A stretch of DNA of 64,000 nt from Campylobacterales bacterium (GTDB taxonomy: Bacteria; Campylobacterota; Campylobacteria; Campylobacterales; QNZT01): positions 124,506-188,505 of the forward strand of contig JALVVN010000009.1 of assembly GCA_027023405.1 (NCBI GenBank), read 5' to 3'. Below are positions 46,713 to 57,114 of the stretch, piece after piece (within the stretch, counting starts at the first letter, position 1; each line of letters starts with the position of its first letter). The translations under genes and the position numbers were made by a program. A model generated the notes under the pieces. The model did not search any database. It had not been told where the DNA came from and saw only the letters and a list, made by a program, of their open reading frames with translations.

Positions 46713-47777
46713 TTATTTGAGTTGTGCTTCTACCTCAGCAGCGAAGTCATCCTCTTTCTTTTCGATACCTTCACCGAGTTCAAAACGCACAAACTCTACA
46801 AGCTCAATTGTACCACCGAGTGCTTTAGACTTCTCCTCAACCACTTGTGCCACACTCTTCTTGTCATCAAGCGCATAAAATTGATCAAGAAGACATAGTT
46901 GTTGATCAAGCAGTGTATTGTCCGCAATATATCGTGCAATCTTACCTGGAAGAATACGATCCCAGATTTGCTCCGGTTTACCCTCTGCTTTGAGCTCCTC
47001 TTTGAGTCGCTCCTCCACCTTCGCCATCACCTCATCACTGAGTTGCTTTTTGGAGACAAATTCAGGAACATTTTTGAGAGGTTTTTTGAGTCGCGCAAGC
47101 TCCTCATTCTCTTTTTCAATAGTTTTAATCATTCCCTCTGTCTCACTCTCAACAAAGGCATCATCAAATTGCTCATAAGAGAGGATGGTTGGTTTGAGCG
47201 CTGCGATATGCATTGCCAATTGCTTGAGAAAATCAGCGACATCGTTTTTCATCTCACCCTTCTCAAACTTCGCTTTGACCAATACACCGATCTTTCCACC
47301 CATGTGCGTATAGCCGTTGACTACTTCATTTTCACCCGCTTCGAGTATGGCAAATCGTCTTACAACAAGGTTTTCACCGATCGTCGCGATATTGAGCTTG
47401 ACATACTCATCAAAGCTTTGTCCATCAATTTGTGTCTGATTCAGCGCATCGATATCCGCCGGATTTTTCTCTGCGACTTGCTGAGCAACTCGTTTTGCAA
47501 AGTTTTGAAATTGATCATTTTTTGCCACAAAGTCCGTCTCAGCGTTCACTTCAACCATCGTCGCTTTGCTAAGATTCTCATCCAAATCAACCACAACAGC
47601 ACCCTCTGCCGCAATACGATCACTCTTTTTACCCGCAGATGAGAGCCCTTTGTTTTTAAGCCACTCGCTCGCTGCTTCGAGATCACCGTTAGACTCTACA
47701 AGCGCCTTTTTACAATCCATCATTCCCGCTCCGGTTTTCTCCCGAAGCTCTTTTACCATTCCTGCTGTAATTGCCAT
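46713..47777 (-). CDS. tsf: Elongation factor Ts
   Basis: A 354-residue protein with the N-terminal UBA-like domain and the TDFVAKN motif that contacts EF-Tu, and a C-terminal acidic tail. It is longer than E. coli EF-Ts (283) as is usual for this phylum. It exchanges GDP for GTP on EF-Tu. It starts ten bases after rpsB. Confidence 0.96.
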   Translation of the reverse strand: MAITAGMVKELREKTGAGMMDCKKALVESNGDLEAASEWLKNKGLSSAGKKSDRIAAEGAVVVDLDENLSKATMVEVNAETDFVAKNDQFQNFAKRVAQQVAEKNPADIDALNQTQIDGQSFDEYVKLNIATIGENLVVRRFAILEAGENEVVNGYTHMGGKIGVLVKAKFEKGEMKNDVADFLKQLAMHIAALKPTILSYEQFDDAFVESETEGMIKTIEKENEELARLKKPLKNVPEFVSKKQLSDEVMAKVEERLKEELKAEGKPEQIWDRILPGKIARYIADNTLLDQQLCLLDQFYALDDKKSVAQVVEEKSKALGGTIELVEFVRFELGEGIEKKEDDFAAEVEAQLK

Positions 47778-47787
47778 TGCTTCTCTC

Positions 47788-48807
47788 CTAGCCTACTAAT
47801 TTTTTTGCTTCAGCGATAACATCTTTGAAATCACCTTTAAATTTATGCTCATTTTCAATTGTATTGATTTGTTCTTCTGTCACATTTGCTACATCTGCAA
47901 AGGTAAAGATATTCATATCATTGAGCTTTTGTGCAGTAACTTTACCGACGCCCGGAAGCTTTGTCAAATCATCTTTTTTATCTCCAGCTGAAGCCACTTT
48001 TTCCTCAGCTTCACCCTCTTTGATAGACTCTTGGATCAATGCCTCTTTCTCCGCTTCACTAATATCTGCTACCGGTGCTTTCTCTTCACTCTCTGCACCA
48101 CCCTCTTGCTCGGCATCTGCATCTTGCTCTCGAAGTGCTTTCCCTTCATTGATAGCCTCGGCAATCTCTTTACAAAAAAGTTGAACAGAACGGATCGCAT
48201 CATCATTTCCGGGAATCGGGAATGTAATAGGATCAGGATCACAGTTGGTATCGATAGGTGCTACGATAGGAATATGTAGCTTTGTCGCCTCTTGAACCGC
48301 AATCTTCTCTTTAACTGTATCGATGATGAAGATAAGATCAGGCGCTTTTTTCATATCGCGAATACCGCCTAGATAGTTCAAAAGTTTCTCTTTTTTTCTT
48401 TGAAGCATCAATGCCTCTTTTTTTGTCATGAGGTCCATTTGTCCCTCTTCTTCCATCTTCTCGATGATCTCTAACTTTCTGATAGATTTTTTGATTGTAT
48501 TGTAATTTGTTAGCATACCACCGAGCCATCTGTGATTGACATATGGCATTCCACAGCTCTCTGCCGCCTCTTTGATCGCTGAAGCTGCTTGTCTTTTTGT
48601 TCCGACAAATAGGACTGTTTTACCTTCAGCTGCCATATCTCTTACAACAGTATAGGTATATCGAAAATATCGAAGTGTTTTTTGTAGATCGATAATGTAG
48701 ATATTTTTTCTCTCACCAAAGATATAAGGTTTCATCTTTGGATTCCATCTTCTGGTTTGGTGCCCGAAGTGCACACCGCATTCTAGTAAATCTTTCATTG
48801 TTACCAT
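47788..48807 (-). CDS. rpsB: 30S ribosomal protein S2 with C-terminal helix-hairpin-helix extension
   Basis: From ATG 48807, with AAGGAG upstream, the protein is 339 residues, about 100 more than E. coli S2. Residues 1-230 are a normal S2 core ([31 protein letters not shown]). Then comes an acidic Glu/Ala linker (231-281) and a C-terminal domain [20 protein letters not shown], a helix-hairpin-helix pattern like that in DNA- and RNA-binding proteins. The extension is in frame with the same codon style, so not an assembly artefact. It may bind rRNA or another ribosome-linked factor. rpsB heads rpsB-tsf-lolD-like-fliR. Confidence 0.93.
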   Translation of the reverse strand: MVTMKDLLECGVHFGHQTRRWNPKMKPYIFGERKNIYIIDLQKTLRYFRYTYTVVRDMAAEGKTVLFVGTKRQAASAIKEAAESCGMPYVNHRWLGGMLTNYNTIKKSIRKLEIIEKMEEEGQMDLMTKKEALMLQRKKEKLLNYLGGIRDMKKAPDLIFIIDTVKEKIAVQEATKLHIPIVAPIDTNCDPDPITFPIPGNDDAIRSVQLFCKEIAEAINEGKALREQDADAEQEGGAESEEKAPVADISEAEKEALIQESIKEGEAEEKVASAGDKKDDLTKLPGVGKVTAQKLNDMNIFTFADVANVTEEQINTIENEHKFKGDFKDVIAEAKKLVG

Positions 48808-48843
48808 AACAATGCTCCTTGTGTAAAAATTTTGGTTTTGCCT

Positions 48844-48907
48844 CCACACCCATCAGTAATCCTATCTCAAATGATACAGATCACAACCGTTCAAGGATTG
48901 GTGTGTG
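48844..48907 (-). promoter_or_regulatory. Possible structured leader of rpsB mRNA
   Basis: On the minus strand CACACC plus AATCCT pair with AGGATT and GGTGTG around a large loop, with seven or eight unpaired bases on the 3' side. It would form a leader stem ending about 38 bases before the rpsB start. E. coli rpsB-tsf is autoregulated by S2 at its leader, so an equivalent site is plausible, but the sequence is not the same. Confidence 0.3.
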
Positions 48908-49054
48908 TGAATTTATCACTGCTACCAACAAAAGCACTGTATCAAAATTTCAGTATATTCATTGGTGCGGTAATAACGCGCGTAATTTTAACAAAAAAGG
49001 CTTTAAGTGGGCTTAAGTTAGAAAGTATTTATCTGTAGAAAAAGTTCAAAAAAA

Positions 49055-49132
49055 TGGTCGGAGTGACAGGACTTGAACCTGCGACCTCTACCACCCCAAG
49101 GTAGTGCGCTAGCCAGACTGCGCTACACCCCG
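49055..49132 (-). tRNA. tRNA-Pro (GGG)
   Basis: 78 bases including an encoded CCA. Acceptor CGGGGTG pairs with CACTCCG (one G-T). The D-arm is GCGC/GCGC, the anticodon stem CTACC/GGTAG with loop TTGGGGT, and the T-loop TTCAAGT. The anticodon read is GGG, for CCC/CCU proline codons. Confidence 0.93.
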
Positions 49133-49318
49133 ACACCATTATTTTGAGAGCGTGAATTATAGCAGAATTTGCTTAAAAATACCTCTAATAAAATTGTGAT
49201 TTGAATAATCATATTTTAAACAAAATTTATACTAAATGTTTAATTATTAAATTAATATTTAAGTTATATTCTAATATACTCAAACAAATATTTATTAAAT
49301 ATTTTAAGGAAAGCATCT

Positions 49319-50848
49319 GTGAAAACAACAATTACAACAAGAATGGGGAAGAGCGTACTCTTTATCGGTATCATTTCCCTACTCTATATTGTGCTCTTAT
49401 TGTCCAAAGAGCACAATGATTACAACGCCTATTTACTACCGGTATTAGCACTCTTTGCTCTCGTGATGTATAGATATAAAAGGGCATACGATACAGCACA
49501 CTCTGAACCTCAAGCTATCCTGTCAGTCGATAGAGAGAAGAGCCAATGGCAACAACCTCAAAACCGTTATCATCGGAATCATTCCAAAAAGAGAAAATCA
49601 TCCCAAATTGTGCCAATCGACGCACTTACCAAGCTCCCTACACGCCTAAAGCTCATTCATGATCTTAAAGACTCTGCTTATCAACGCTCAAATCACGCCC
49701 ACACACTGATCTACATTCAGATCGACGGTTATGAAGAGATCAATGAATTTTTCGGTATTGACAAAGGCTATGCATTCTTGAAAAAGATGGCTACCTATCT
49801 AAACGAAAACCTCCCTACCAAGCAGACAAGCGTTTATAAATTTGAGCACAATACCTTTGCACTCTATTCTACAAACCGCTTGAACTTAGCTGATCTCGAA
49901 ATTTATCTCAAACAACTCCAACACCAAATCCATAAACGACCTATATCCGTCGGCGATACACTACACGATATCTCTTTTACTATCGGTGTTGCAAGAGGAC
50001 GGGGTGAAGAGCTACTCAAACACTCCTATCTCGCACTCAAAGAGGCAACTCGCCAAAACAAACCCTATGTCGTTTTTAACAAAAAACATCTCTCGGAAGA
50101 GAAGTTTCTGCAGAATATGCAAAAAAACCGCGATATCAAAGAGGCACTCAACGAAGATCGTATCGTTCCTTTTTTCCAACCAATCCTAAATCTCCAAAAC
50201 AACCAAATCGAAAAATATGAATCTCTCATGCGTATCCAAAATATTGACAACACCCACCAATCTCCCGCTGAATTTCTCGACATCGCCAAACGATCCAAAC
50301 TCTATCCGCAACTCACCAAAGCGATGATCAACGCCAGCCTCAAACGCATAGAAGCACTCGGTATGCAAACGACGATCAATATCTCGGTCGAGGATATTCT
50401 CAACCCCTCTATCTCCTCGTTTATCTTACGAAAACTCAAAAACTTCTCCGATGCGTCACTCTTGGTCTTTGAGATCGTGGAAAGCGATAAAGTCGAGAAT
50501 TACAAAAAGGTGGCACGATTTATTAAAAAAGTCAAATCTTACGGATGCCATATCGCTATCGATGATTTCGGTACCGGCTACTCGAACTTTGAACAGATTC
50601 TCAAACTTGATATCGACTATATCAAGATCGATGGATCACTTATCAAAAATATCCTCACCCAAAAAGAGAATGAGATCGTCACCAAAACCATCATCAACTT
50701 CGCCAAAGAGCTCAAAGTCAAGACGATCGCAGAATTTGTAACCTCTGAAGCTATCTTGGAAAAGGTCAAAGCACTTGGTATCGACTATGCACAAGGCTAC
50801 TATATCGGAAGACCTGCCCCTATTAGTCGCGTAGTCAAAAATAGCTAA
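49319..50848 (+). CDS. EAL-domain c-di-GMP phosphodiesterase with degenerate GGDEF
   Basis: A 509-residue protein from GTG 49319, with AAGGA upstream. Two hydrophobic segments at the N-terminus anchor it in the membrane. The GGDEF domain (about 95-240) has lost its motif (FEHNTF instead of GGDEF), so it cannot make c-di-GMP. The EAL domain is intact by motif: ESLMR (ExLxR), [28 protein letters not shown] and QGYYIG. It should hydrolyse c-di-GMP and, by analogy, favour motility. A second protein with the same EAL type is at 58059. Confidence 0.88.
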   Translation: MKTTITTRMGKSVLFIGIISLLYIVLLLSKEHNDYNAYLLPVLALFALVMYRYKRAYDTAHSEPQAILSVDREKSQWQQPQNRYHRNHSKKRKSSQIVPIDALTKLPTRLKLIHDLKDSAYQRSNHAHTLIYIQIDGYEEINEFFGIDKGYAFLKKMATYLNENLPTKQTSVYKFEHNTFALYSTNRLNLADLEIYLKQLQHQIHKRPISVGDTLHDISFTIGVARGRGEELLKHSYLALKEATRQNKPYVVFNKKHLSEEKFLQNMQKNRDIKEALNEDRIVPFFQPILNLQNNQIEKYESLMRIQNIDNTHQSPAEFLDIAKRSKLYPQLTKAMINASLKRIEALGMQTTINISVEDILNPSISSFILRKLKNFSDASLLVFEIVESDKVENYKKVARFIKKVKSYGCHIAIDDFGTGYSNFEQILKLDIDYIKIDGSLIKNILTQKENEIVTKTIINFAKELKVKTIAEFVTSEAILEKVKALGIDYAQGYYIGRPAPISRVVKNS

Positions 50849-52323
50849 ATCAGCGCTTCATCCATCTCCTGAGGGATCTCTAGTCCCATCAATTTCAATA
50901 CTGTCGGGGCGATATTGTTGAGACCGCCCGCTTTGACCTCCTTGACACCCTCTGCCATTACAAAGCAATAGACATCATAAGTGGTATGATTGGTCAAACG
51001 CTCTCCCGCTTCATTTTTCATCTCTTCACAGTTACCGTGATCACTCGTGAGTACCATTGCGTACCCCTCCTCTTTGGCAACTTTGATCAAATCACTCAGC
51101 GCTTGATCCACCGCTTCAACCGCTTTCACACCCGCTTCAAAATTACCCGTATGCCCGACCATATCGCCGTTGGCAAAATTGACTACGACAAAGTCATACC
51201 CCTCTCGCATCGCCTTTTGGACATTTTGACTCACTTCAGGTGCACTCATTTCGGGCTTTAGGTCATAAGTCTTGACATCGGGACTCGGCACCAAAACACG
51301 CGTCTCATTCAAAAAGGGCTCTTCGATACCGCCGTTGAGAAAGAAGGTGACATGCGCATATTTCTCCGTCTCTGAAGTATGAAGTTGCGATTTGCCCGCT
51401 TGGCTAATCACTTGGGCGAGTGTATTTTGCGGTGCCTCTTCGGGAAAGATCACCGGATAGGGAAAAGTTTTGTTGTACTGGGTCATCGTCGCAAGATGCA
51501 CTTTTGTCTGGCTTCGTGGAAACTCCTTAAAGTCACTATTGCCGATAGCATCGACGATCTCACGCATTCTATCACTGCGAAAGTTGATAAAGATCACTCC
51601 GTCACTCTCCTCAAACCCGTTGTAACCCGCGAATGCCGTCGGCTCGATAAATTCATCATAAATCTCTTTGGCATACTGCGCACGGATATACTCTTTGGGA
51701 GGGAGATCGCTTTGGGGTTCTCCTTGTGCAATAGCTCGGTAGGCTCGTTCTACCCGATCCCACCGCTTGTCACGATCCATCGCATAGAAACGCCCGCTAA
51801 TGGTCGCAATGTGAATATCCTCATCGACAATCCTCTCCATCTCCTCCAAATAGGTCAATGCCGAATCCGGCGCCACATCCCGCCCGTCTGTAATGAGATG
51901 AAGCCACACTTTTTTGCCTGCATCCTTAGCGATCTTGGCAACCCCTTTGATATGATCGCTATGCGAATGCACGCCACCGTCACTCATCAAACCGACCAAA
52001 TGAATCGTGTTTGAGCAATCAAGAATCTCTTGGAGAACCGGATTTTCCTTGAGCGTGCCCTCTTCAATCGCTTTGCTAATCTTTACCAAATTTTGGTACA
52101 ACACACGACCGCTCCCGATCGTCATATGTCCTACTTCACTGTTACCCATCTGCCCCTCCGGAAGCCCTACGCTCAAGCCCGAAGTCTTGACAAAGTTGTA
52201 GGGAACATTCTCAAATAGATAGCTATACGCATCTTTTTTTGCATTGCAAAAGGCATTGTTTTTGCAACTCTCCCGATGTCCGATCCCGTCCGTTATGACG
52301 AGTAATACTTTTTGTGCGCTCAT
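50845..52323 (-). CDS. gpmI: 2,3-bisphosphoglycerate-independent phosphoglycerate mutase
   Basis: A 492-residue alkaline-phosphatase-fold enzyme. The metal and substrate residues include the N-terminal [10 protein letters not shown], catalytic serine in [11 protein letters not shown], and [11 protein letters not shown] and TNHTTYDV near the end. It interconverts 3- and 2-phosphoglycerate with manganese. It is divergent from mraY, the same order as in Campylobacter. Confidence 0.96.
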   Translation of the reverse strand: MSAQKVLLVITDGIGHRESCKNNAFCNAKKDAYSYLFENVPYNFVKTSGLSVGLPEGQMGNSEVGHMTIGSGRVLYQNLVKISKAIEEGTLKENPVLQEILDCSNTIHLVGLMSDGGVHSHSDHIKGVAKIAKDAGKKVWLHLITDGRDVAPDSALTYLEEMERIVDEDIHIATISGRFYAMDRDKRWDRVERAYRAIAQGEPQSDLPPKEYIRAQYAKEIYDEFIEPTAFAGYNGFEESDGVIFINFRSDRMREIVDAIGNSDFKEFPRSQTKVHLATMTQYNKTFPYPVIFPEEAPQNTLAQVISQAGKSQLHTSETEKYAHVTFFLNGGIEEPFLNETRVLVPSPDVKTYDLKPEMSAPEVSQNVQKAMREGYDFVVVNFANGDMVGHTGNFEAGVKAVEAVDQALSDLIKVAKEEGYAMVLTSDHGNCEEMKNEAGERLTNHTTYDVYCFVMAEGVKEVKAGGLNNIAPTVLKLMGLEIPQEMDEALI

Positions 52324-52391
52324 TTATTCTCCCACTATTTTTAAGAGATATTTTACTACAATCCTTTAAAACTACCCAAGGATTGCATCTC

Positions 52392-53453
52392 TTGTTATAC
52401 CTATTATACCAAACTTTTCACATTAATCTTTTTCAGTATATCACAGTTCGTGCAGGAATATCGTTTTTTATCGCTTTTGTTTTAACACTTTTCTTGATGC
52501 CACTCTTTATTCGCTGGGCAAAACGCAAAAATGCCAACCAACCGATCTATGAACTCGCACCAAAAAGTCACCAGAGCAAAGGCAAAACCCCCACGATGGG
52601 CGGTCTTGTCTTTCTCACCTCTACCCTCATCGGAGTGATTTTTACGATCAAGTTCAACAGTCTGTATGCCGTCGGTGGCGTGATGACACTCATACTTTTT
52701 GGTCTTATCGGTATCAAGGATGATCTCTCCAAGATTGCCGGCAACAAAAACAGCGCCGGATTAACCTCACGCACCAAAATGCTTTTTCAAATCATTGTCT
52801 CACTCATCATCGGTCTCTATCTCTACTTTGGACACTTCTCGACTGAACTCTATGTACCCTTTTACAAATATCCAATCCTCGATATGGGAATCTATGCATT
52901 GGCATTTTGGGTCTTTGTCTTTGTCGCGACGAGTAATGCAGTCAACCTCACCGACGGCTTAGACGGGTTGGCGACTGTTCCTTCGATCTTCTCTATCGCC
53001 ACGCTAAGTATCTTTGTCTATGTGATGGGTCACGCCATCCTCAGCCAATACCTCCTCGTCCCCAACTACAAAGGGATCGGAGAGGTCTCCATCATCGCCG
53101 CGGGATTGGTCGGATCGCTCATCGGTTTCTTGTGGTACAATTGCCACCCCGCAGAGATCTTTATGGGCGATAGTGGAAGCTTGGCGATTGGCGGATTTAT
53201 CGCATATATGGCGATCATCACCAAAAATGAGTTTTTATTGATTGCGATCGGATTTGTCTTTGTGATGGAGACGATTTCGGTGATCTTGCAGGTGGGTAGC
53301 TACAAAACACGCAAAAAACGGGTCTTTCATATGGCGCCAATCCACCACCACTTTGAGATCAAGGGGTGGGCGGAAAATAAGATCATCGTGCGTTTTTGGA
53401 TCATCGCCCTCATCTCCAACCTCATCGCCCTCATCACGCTCAAGATCAGATGA
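52392..53453 (+). CDS. mraY: Phospho-N-acetylmuramoyl-pentapeptide transferase
   Basis: From TTG 52392 ([19 protein letters not shown]), matching the Helicobacter N-terminus, the protein is 353 residues. It has ten spans and the MraY motifs [42 protein letters not shown] and MAPIHHHFE. It makes lipid I from UDP-MurNAc-pentapeptide and undecaprenyl phosphate. The stop overlaps murD by four bases. Confidence 0.96.
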   Translation: MLYLLYQTFHINLFQYITVRAGISFFIAFVLTLFLMPLFIRWAKRKNANQPIYELAPKSHQSKGKTPTMGGLVFLTSTLIGVIFTIKFNSLYAVGGVMTLILFGLIGIKDDLSKIAGNKNSAGLTSRTKMLFQIIVSLIIGLYLYFGHFSTELYVPFYKYPILDMGIYALAFWVFVFVATSNAVNLTDGLDGLATVPSIFSIATLSIFVYVMGHAILSQYLLVPNYKGIGEVSIIAAGLVGSLIGFLWYNCHPAEIFMGDSGSLAIGGFIAYMAIITKNEFLLIAIGFVFVMETISVILQVGSYKTRKKRVFHMAPIHHHFEIKGWAENKIIVRFWIIALISNLIALITLKIR

Positions 53454-54646
53454 TGACACTCTTTGGATTTGGCAAAACGACGCGTGCGATCGCTCAAAGA
53501 TTTGGCAATTGTCAAGTCTATGATGATGCTTTTAGTGCGCTCACGAGTGACAAACGAGGAAATCACTTCCACCCCAGTGAAGATTTTGATCCCGCCACAT
53601 CCGATCTGGAAGTCACCAGCCCCGGCATCCCCCCTTCTCATCCCCTCATCCAAAAAGCACGCAATCTCATCAGCGAATATGATCTCTTCGCTTCCAAGAT
53701 GCCCCCATCGATCTGGATCAGCGGAACAAACGGCAAAACCACCACTACCGAAATGATCCACACCCTGCTTCAAGATCGTGGCGCCCAAGCAGGCGGGAAT
53801 ATCGGGGAGCCGGTCGCCAATCTCGATCCTGACGCTTCGTTGTGGATACTCGAAACCAGTTCCTTTACCCTCCACTACACTACGATAGCGCGTCCGAAAG
53901 TCTATGTACTACTCCCCATCACACACGATCATATCTCATGGCACGGTAGCTTTGAAGCGTATGAAAATGCCAAACTCAAACCGCTTTCGATGATGCAAGA
54001 AGGAGATGTCGCAATCGTACCCAAACGCTATGCACAAACACCCTCTCGCGCAATGGTGATCGGCTACGAAGATGCCTCCGATCTCTCTCAAAGATTTGAA
54101 ATCGATCTAACACGCGTTCCTTTTGATGAACCTTTTTTGACCGATGCACTTTTGGCATTGGCGGTCGAAAAGATCCTCTTTGACAGAGTCAGCTACGAAA
54201 AGCTTGAAGATTACCGCATCGGACGCCACCGTGTCGAGCGATTTCAAGATGCCAAGGATCGCACTTGGATCAACGACTCCAAAGCGACCAACCCCGACGC
54301 TACCATCGCCGCACTCAAAGGGCTCAAACAGAGCCCTATCTACCTCATACTCGGTGGTGATGACAAAGGTGCGGATGCTGATACACTCTTTGCCTACTTA
54401 AAAAATCGTGATCTCCAAATCTTTGCTATCGGAAGCAACAGCAACACACTCTGCCATCTAGCAAAAGAGGCAAATATCACAGCACACAACTGCAAAACAC
54501 TCGAAAATGCCGTCGCTCAAATCGATCTGACTCATACCAAAAATTCAATCGCGATCCTCTCTCCCGCAGCGGCAAGCTTGGATCAGTTTAGCTCTTATGC
54601 CCAAAGAGGTGAAAAATTTATAGAACTTGTGAAGAATTTAAGATAG
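53450..54646 (+). CDS. murD: UDP-N-acetylmuramoylalanine-D-glutamate ligase
   Basis: A 398-residue Mur ligase from ATG 53450; the adjacent ATG at 53453 is an equally good start. ATP-binding is at [13 protein letters not shown] and the ligase motif is [28 protein letters not shown] follows. It adds D-glutamate to UDP-MurNAc-L-Ala. It follows mraY with an ATGA-type overlap. Confidence 0.96.
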   Translation: MMTLFGFGKTTRAIAQRFGNCQVYDDAFSALTSDKRGNHFHPSEDFDPATSDLEVTSPGIPPSHPLIQKARNLISEYDLFASKMPPSIWISGTNGKTTTTEMIHTLLQDRGAQAGGNIGEPVANLDPDASLWILETSSFTLHYTTIARPKVYVLLPITHDHISWHGSFEAYENAKLKPLSMMQEGDVAIVPKRYAQTPSRAMVIGYEDASDLSQRFEIDLTRVPFDEPFLTDALLALAVEKILFDRVSYEKLEDYRIGRHRVERFQDAKDRTWINDSKATNPDATIAALKGLKQSPIYLILGGDDKGADADTLFAYLKNRDLQIFAIGSNSNTLCHLAKEANITAHNCKTLENAVAQIDLTHTKNSIAILSPAAASLDQFSSYAQRGEKFIELVKNLR

Positions 54647-54686
54647 ATTTTAAGAAGTTTAGCTATACTTTTGACTCTTTTAAATT

Positions 54687-54762
54687 GGCTTGATAGCTCA
54701 GTCGGTAGAGCAGGTGACTGAAAATCACCGTGTCGGCGGTTCGATTCCGTCTCAAGCCACCA
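54687..54762 (+). tRNA. tRNA-Phe (GAA)
   Basis: 76 bases with an encoded CCA. Acceptor GGCTTGA pairs with TCAAGCC; the anticodon stem GGTGA/TCACC carries loop CTGAAAA with anticodon GAA. The T-loop is TTCGATT. Confidence 0.95.
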
Positions 54763-54958
54763 CCACTTTTGATTTTCAATTCTCTTTTGAAATATTTATT
54801 TACTCTTGTACTTACCTGCGCATACTTCATGGTCTTAGGGGTTGTTTTATTATATCGCTATATTTTGCCATTCATATTAACTGCGTTTTACAAGACAGGT
54901 GTTTTTAACAAAAATAATAAAGAGGTTAATTGTACTATAAGAGCAAGTTGATAAATCA

Positions 54959-55033
54959 TGGTGACCCGTAGGGGACTCGAACCCCTGTTGCCGGCGTGAG
55001 AGGCCGGAGTCCTAACCGCTAGACGAACGGGCC
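54959..55033 (-). tRNA. tRNA-Glu (CTC)
   Basis: 75 bases with an encoded CCA. Acceptor GGCCCGT pairs with ACGGGTC (one G-T); the anticodon stem CCGGC/GCCGG carries loop CTCTCAC with anticodon CTC, for GAG codons. The T-loop is TTCGAGT. Confidence 0.93.
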
Positions 55034-55136
55034 ACGAAGGCAAATGTTAGGACATTTGAGCGGTGATTATAGGGAAATTTTGCTTTAATAAACTTTAAAA
55101 AATGTCGATATTGCCATAAACTTTTAAGGATTTGAA

Positions 55137-55769
55137 GTGGCATATCGATGTGACAATTGCGGTGCTTTGATCGATGGCGTACTCTGTGAATACTGCGGTG
55201 CTAGAAACGGCATCGACCTCAAAGATGAAACTCTTTTCAAAACCCAAAGTGAGCGAATCTGTCCCGATTGTCAAATACCCCTCACCACACATAAGATCAC
55301 CGGTATTTCAAATCTTTATATTGACAAATGCGACTCTTGTGAGGGAATCTTTTTTGATTTCGGTGAGCTTGAGGCACTATTGAAAAAAGAAACAGTTTAT
55401 CGGGGATACAAAGATATCCGCCTACAAGAGTCTATCCAAAACAGTCCGCTCAAAACCGATACAACCATCCGCTATCGACCTTGTCCCGTTTGCAGTAAAA
55501 AAATGCACCGACTCAACTACCAAAAACGAAGCGGTGTAATCATCGACAAATGTGCGGAGCATGGCTTTTGGCTCGATGCAGGGGAGTTGCGACGCATCAT
55601 CGAGTGGGCGAGTTTGGAGGGAGTCAGAGACTTTTTTCCAGAAATTAAAGTTACACTCAAAGAGATTCGTCCTACACAAACCAAACAGCCAATCTACGGT
55701 ATCAAAAGCCATCCACTATCAGATCGTACTCTCGTCGATAGTTTTATGCGCTATCTTTACGGTTTTTAA
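55137..55769 (+). CDS. Zinc-ribbon protein with two TFIIB-type zinc-finger copies
   Basis: A 210-residue soluble protein from GTG 55137, with AAGGA upstream. It starts with a CDNCG...CEYCG ribbon, then two copies of the zf-TFIIB pattern: CPDCQIPL with DKCDSCEGIFFDFGEL, and CPVCSKKM with DKCAEHGFWLDAGELRRI. Zinc binding is expected; function is unknown, possibly nucleic-acid or protein contact. It converges on nspC with a four-base overlap. Confidence 0.8.
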   Translation: MAYRCDNCGALIDGVLCEYCGARNGIDLKDETLFKTQSERICPDCQIPLTTHKITGISNLYIDKCDSCEGIFFDFGELEALLKKETVYRGYKDIRLQESIQNSPLKTDTTIRYRPCPVCSKKMHRLNYQKRSGVIIDKCAEHGFWLDAGELRRIIEWASLEGVRDFFPEIKVTLKEIRPTQTKQPIYGIKSHPLSDRTLVDSFMRYLYGF

Positions 55770-56878
55770 TTTCTCCTTCGATACTCCTCATACCCAAATC
55801 GACTCACCACTTCCACACTTCCATCCTCTCTCTGCACAACAAGATCGGGGAGCTTGATCCCGTTAAAGGTGGTGTTTTTGACGATGGTATAATGTATCTG
55901 ATCCTCAAACACTACCCGATCCCCTACCTTTAACGGTTCATCAAAGCTATAATCCCCCATTACATCTCCAGCCAAGCAAGTATTACCGGCAAGACGATAG
56001 TTGTAGGGCTTCTCATTCGGCTCTCCCGCTCCTCGTACGGCTGATTTGTAGGGCATGATGATAGTATCTGGCATATGTGCTTCGGCGGAGGTGTCAAGGA
56101 TGGCGATATCGATGCCGTTGTGTACGATATCTAAGACTTTTGCTACCAAAACACCCGTCCCCCAACCGACCGCCTCTCCCGGCTCCAGATAGACCTGCAC
56201 ACCGTACTTCGTACGAAACTCTTTTATGAGTCGTATCAATTTATCGACATCATATCCCTCTTTAGTGATGTGGTGTCCACCACCGAAATTTACCCACTTC
56301 ATACCGCCGAGAAACTCTTCAAACCTCTCCTCAAACCCCCTGAGTACACTCTCTAGCTCATCAGCTCCCTGTTCGCAAAGCGCGTGAAAATGCAACCCCT
56401 CAATACCATCGAGTTGATCCTCTTGAAAATCCTCTCTTTTGATGCCAAGCCTACTGTATGGGGAGCAGGGATTGTAGAGTTCAACGGGAGATGCTGAGAC
56501 TTCGGGATTGACCCTAAGAGCGCAACTTGCTTTGCCCTTGACTCGCCCTCTAAACTTCTCCCACTGTGCAAAAGAGTTAAAAACGATATGGTGACTAAGA
56601 TCAGCAATCTCATCGATCTCAGCCTCTTTAAAAGCCGGTGAATAGGTATGTGTCTCCTTGCCAAAGTATTGATCCGACAACTTCGCCTCATACAATCCAC
56701 TCGCACAACACCCGTCAAGATACTCACCCACCAAGTCAAAAACCGCCTTGAAAGCAAACCCTTTGAGAGCCAAAAGCACCTTCGCCCCACTCTCATCTTT
56801 GACCCGCTTTAAGATCTCAAGATTTTTCCTTAGTTTATCTTCATAAAGTAGGTAGTAAGGGGTCTCTAATTTATCCAT
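55766..56878 (-). CDS. nspC: Carboxynorspermidine decarboxylase
   Basis: From ATG 56878 (MDKLETPYYLL) the enzyme is 370 residues; a GTG at 56887 and ATG at 56884 lie too close to the AAGG site. It is a PLP fold-III decarboxylase with lysine in LALKGFAFKAV, GGGHH in NFGGGHHITKEGYD, and a C-terminal CLAGDVMGDYSF motif. It makes norspermidine or spermidine in the alternative polyamine pathway found in Campylobacterota. The partner carboxynorspermidine dehydrogenase is not in this window. Confidence 0.92.
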   Translation of the reverse strand: MDKLETPYYLLYEDKLRKNLEILKRVKDESGAKVLLALKGFAFKAVFDLVGEYLDGCCASGLYEAKLSDQYFGKETHTYSPAFKEAEIDEIADLSHHIVFNSFAQWEKFRGRVKGKASCALRVNPEVSASPVELYNPCSPYSRLGIKREDFQEDQLDGIEGLHFHALCEQGADELESVLRGFEERFEEFLGGMKWVNFGGGHHITKEGYDVDKLIRLIKEFRTKYGVQVYLEPGEAVGWGTGVLVAKVLDIVHNGIDIAILDTSAEAHMPDTIIMPYKSAVRGAGEPNEKPYNYRLAGNTCLAGDVMGDYSFDEPLKVGDRVVFEDQIHYTIVKNTTFNGIKLPDLVVQREDGSVEVVSRFGYEEYRRRN

Positions 56879-56932
56879 TTGCATCACCTTAAGAAGTTTT
56901 GAATATTATACAAAAAAAGTTCAAGGAGTCCT

Positions 56933-57112
56933 ATGAAATCGATACTCTTTGTTTGTCTAGGGAATATCTGCCAATCTCCCCTTACTGAGGGCATCGCAAA
57001 CAAGTACACTAGAGAGCTTGGACTGGATATCTACATAGACTCCGCCGTCAGCGGATTTGAGAAGGTGGATGAAATGATTGAAAGAAGCATGAGAGATATA
57101 TTGCGGAGGTAG
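56933..57112 (+). pseudogene. Low-molecular-weight protein tyrosine phosphatase remnant
   Basis: An ATG at 56933 with AAGGAG upstream encodes 59 residues, MKSILFVCLGNICQSPLTEG at the start, an LMW-PTP P-loop in which the catalytic arginine (CxxxxxR) is replaced by Gln. The family's middle, about 90 residues including the general-acid aspartate, is missing. The reading jumps in frame to a family-like C-terminal GFEKVDEMIERSMRDIL and stops at 57112. With both key features lost it is inactive. It sits two bases before the ATPase fusion gene, so it may still be transcribed with it. Confidence 0.75.
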
Positions 57113-57114
57113 CA

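Noticed and set aside
54730..54951. 73-residue hydrophobic plus-strand frame
   Set aside because: It begins inside tRNA-Phe, has no RBS and no homology I recognise; the hydrophobicity follows from AT-rich sequence.
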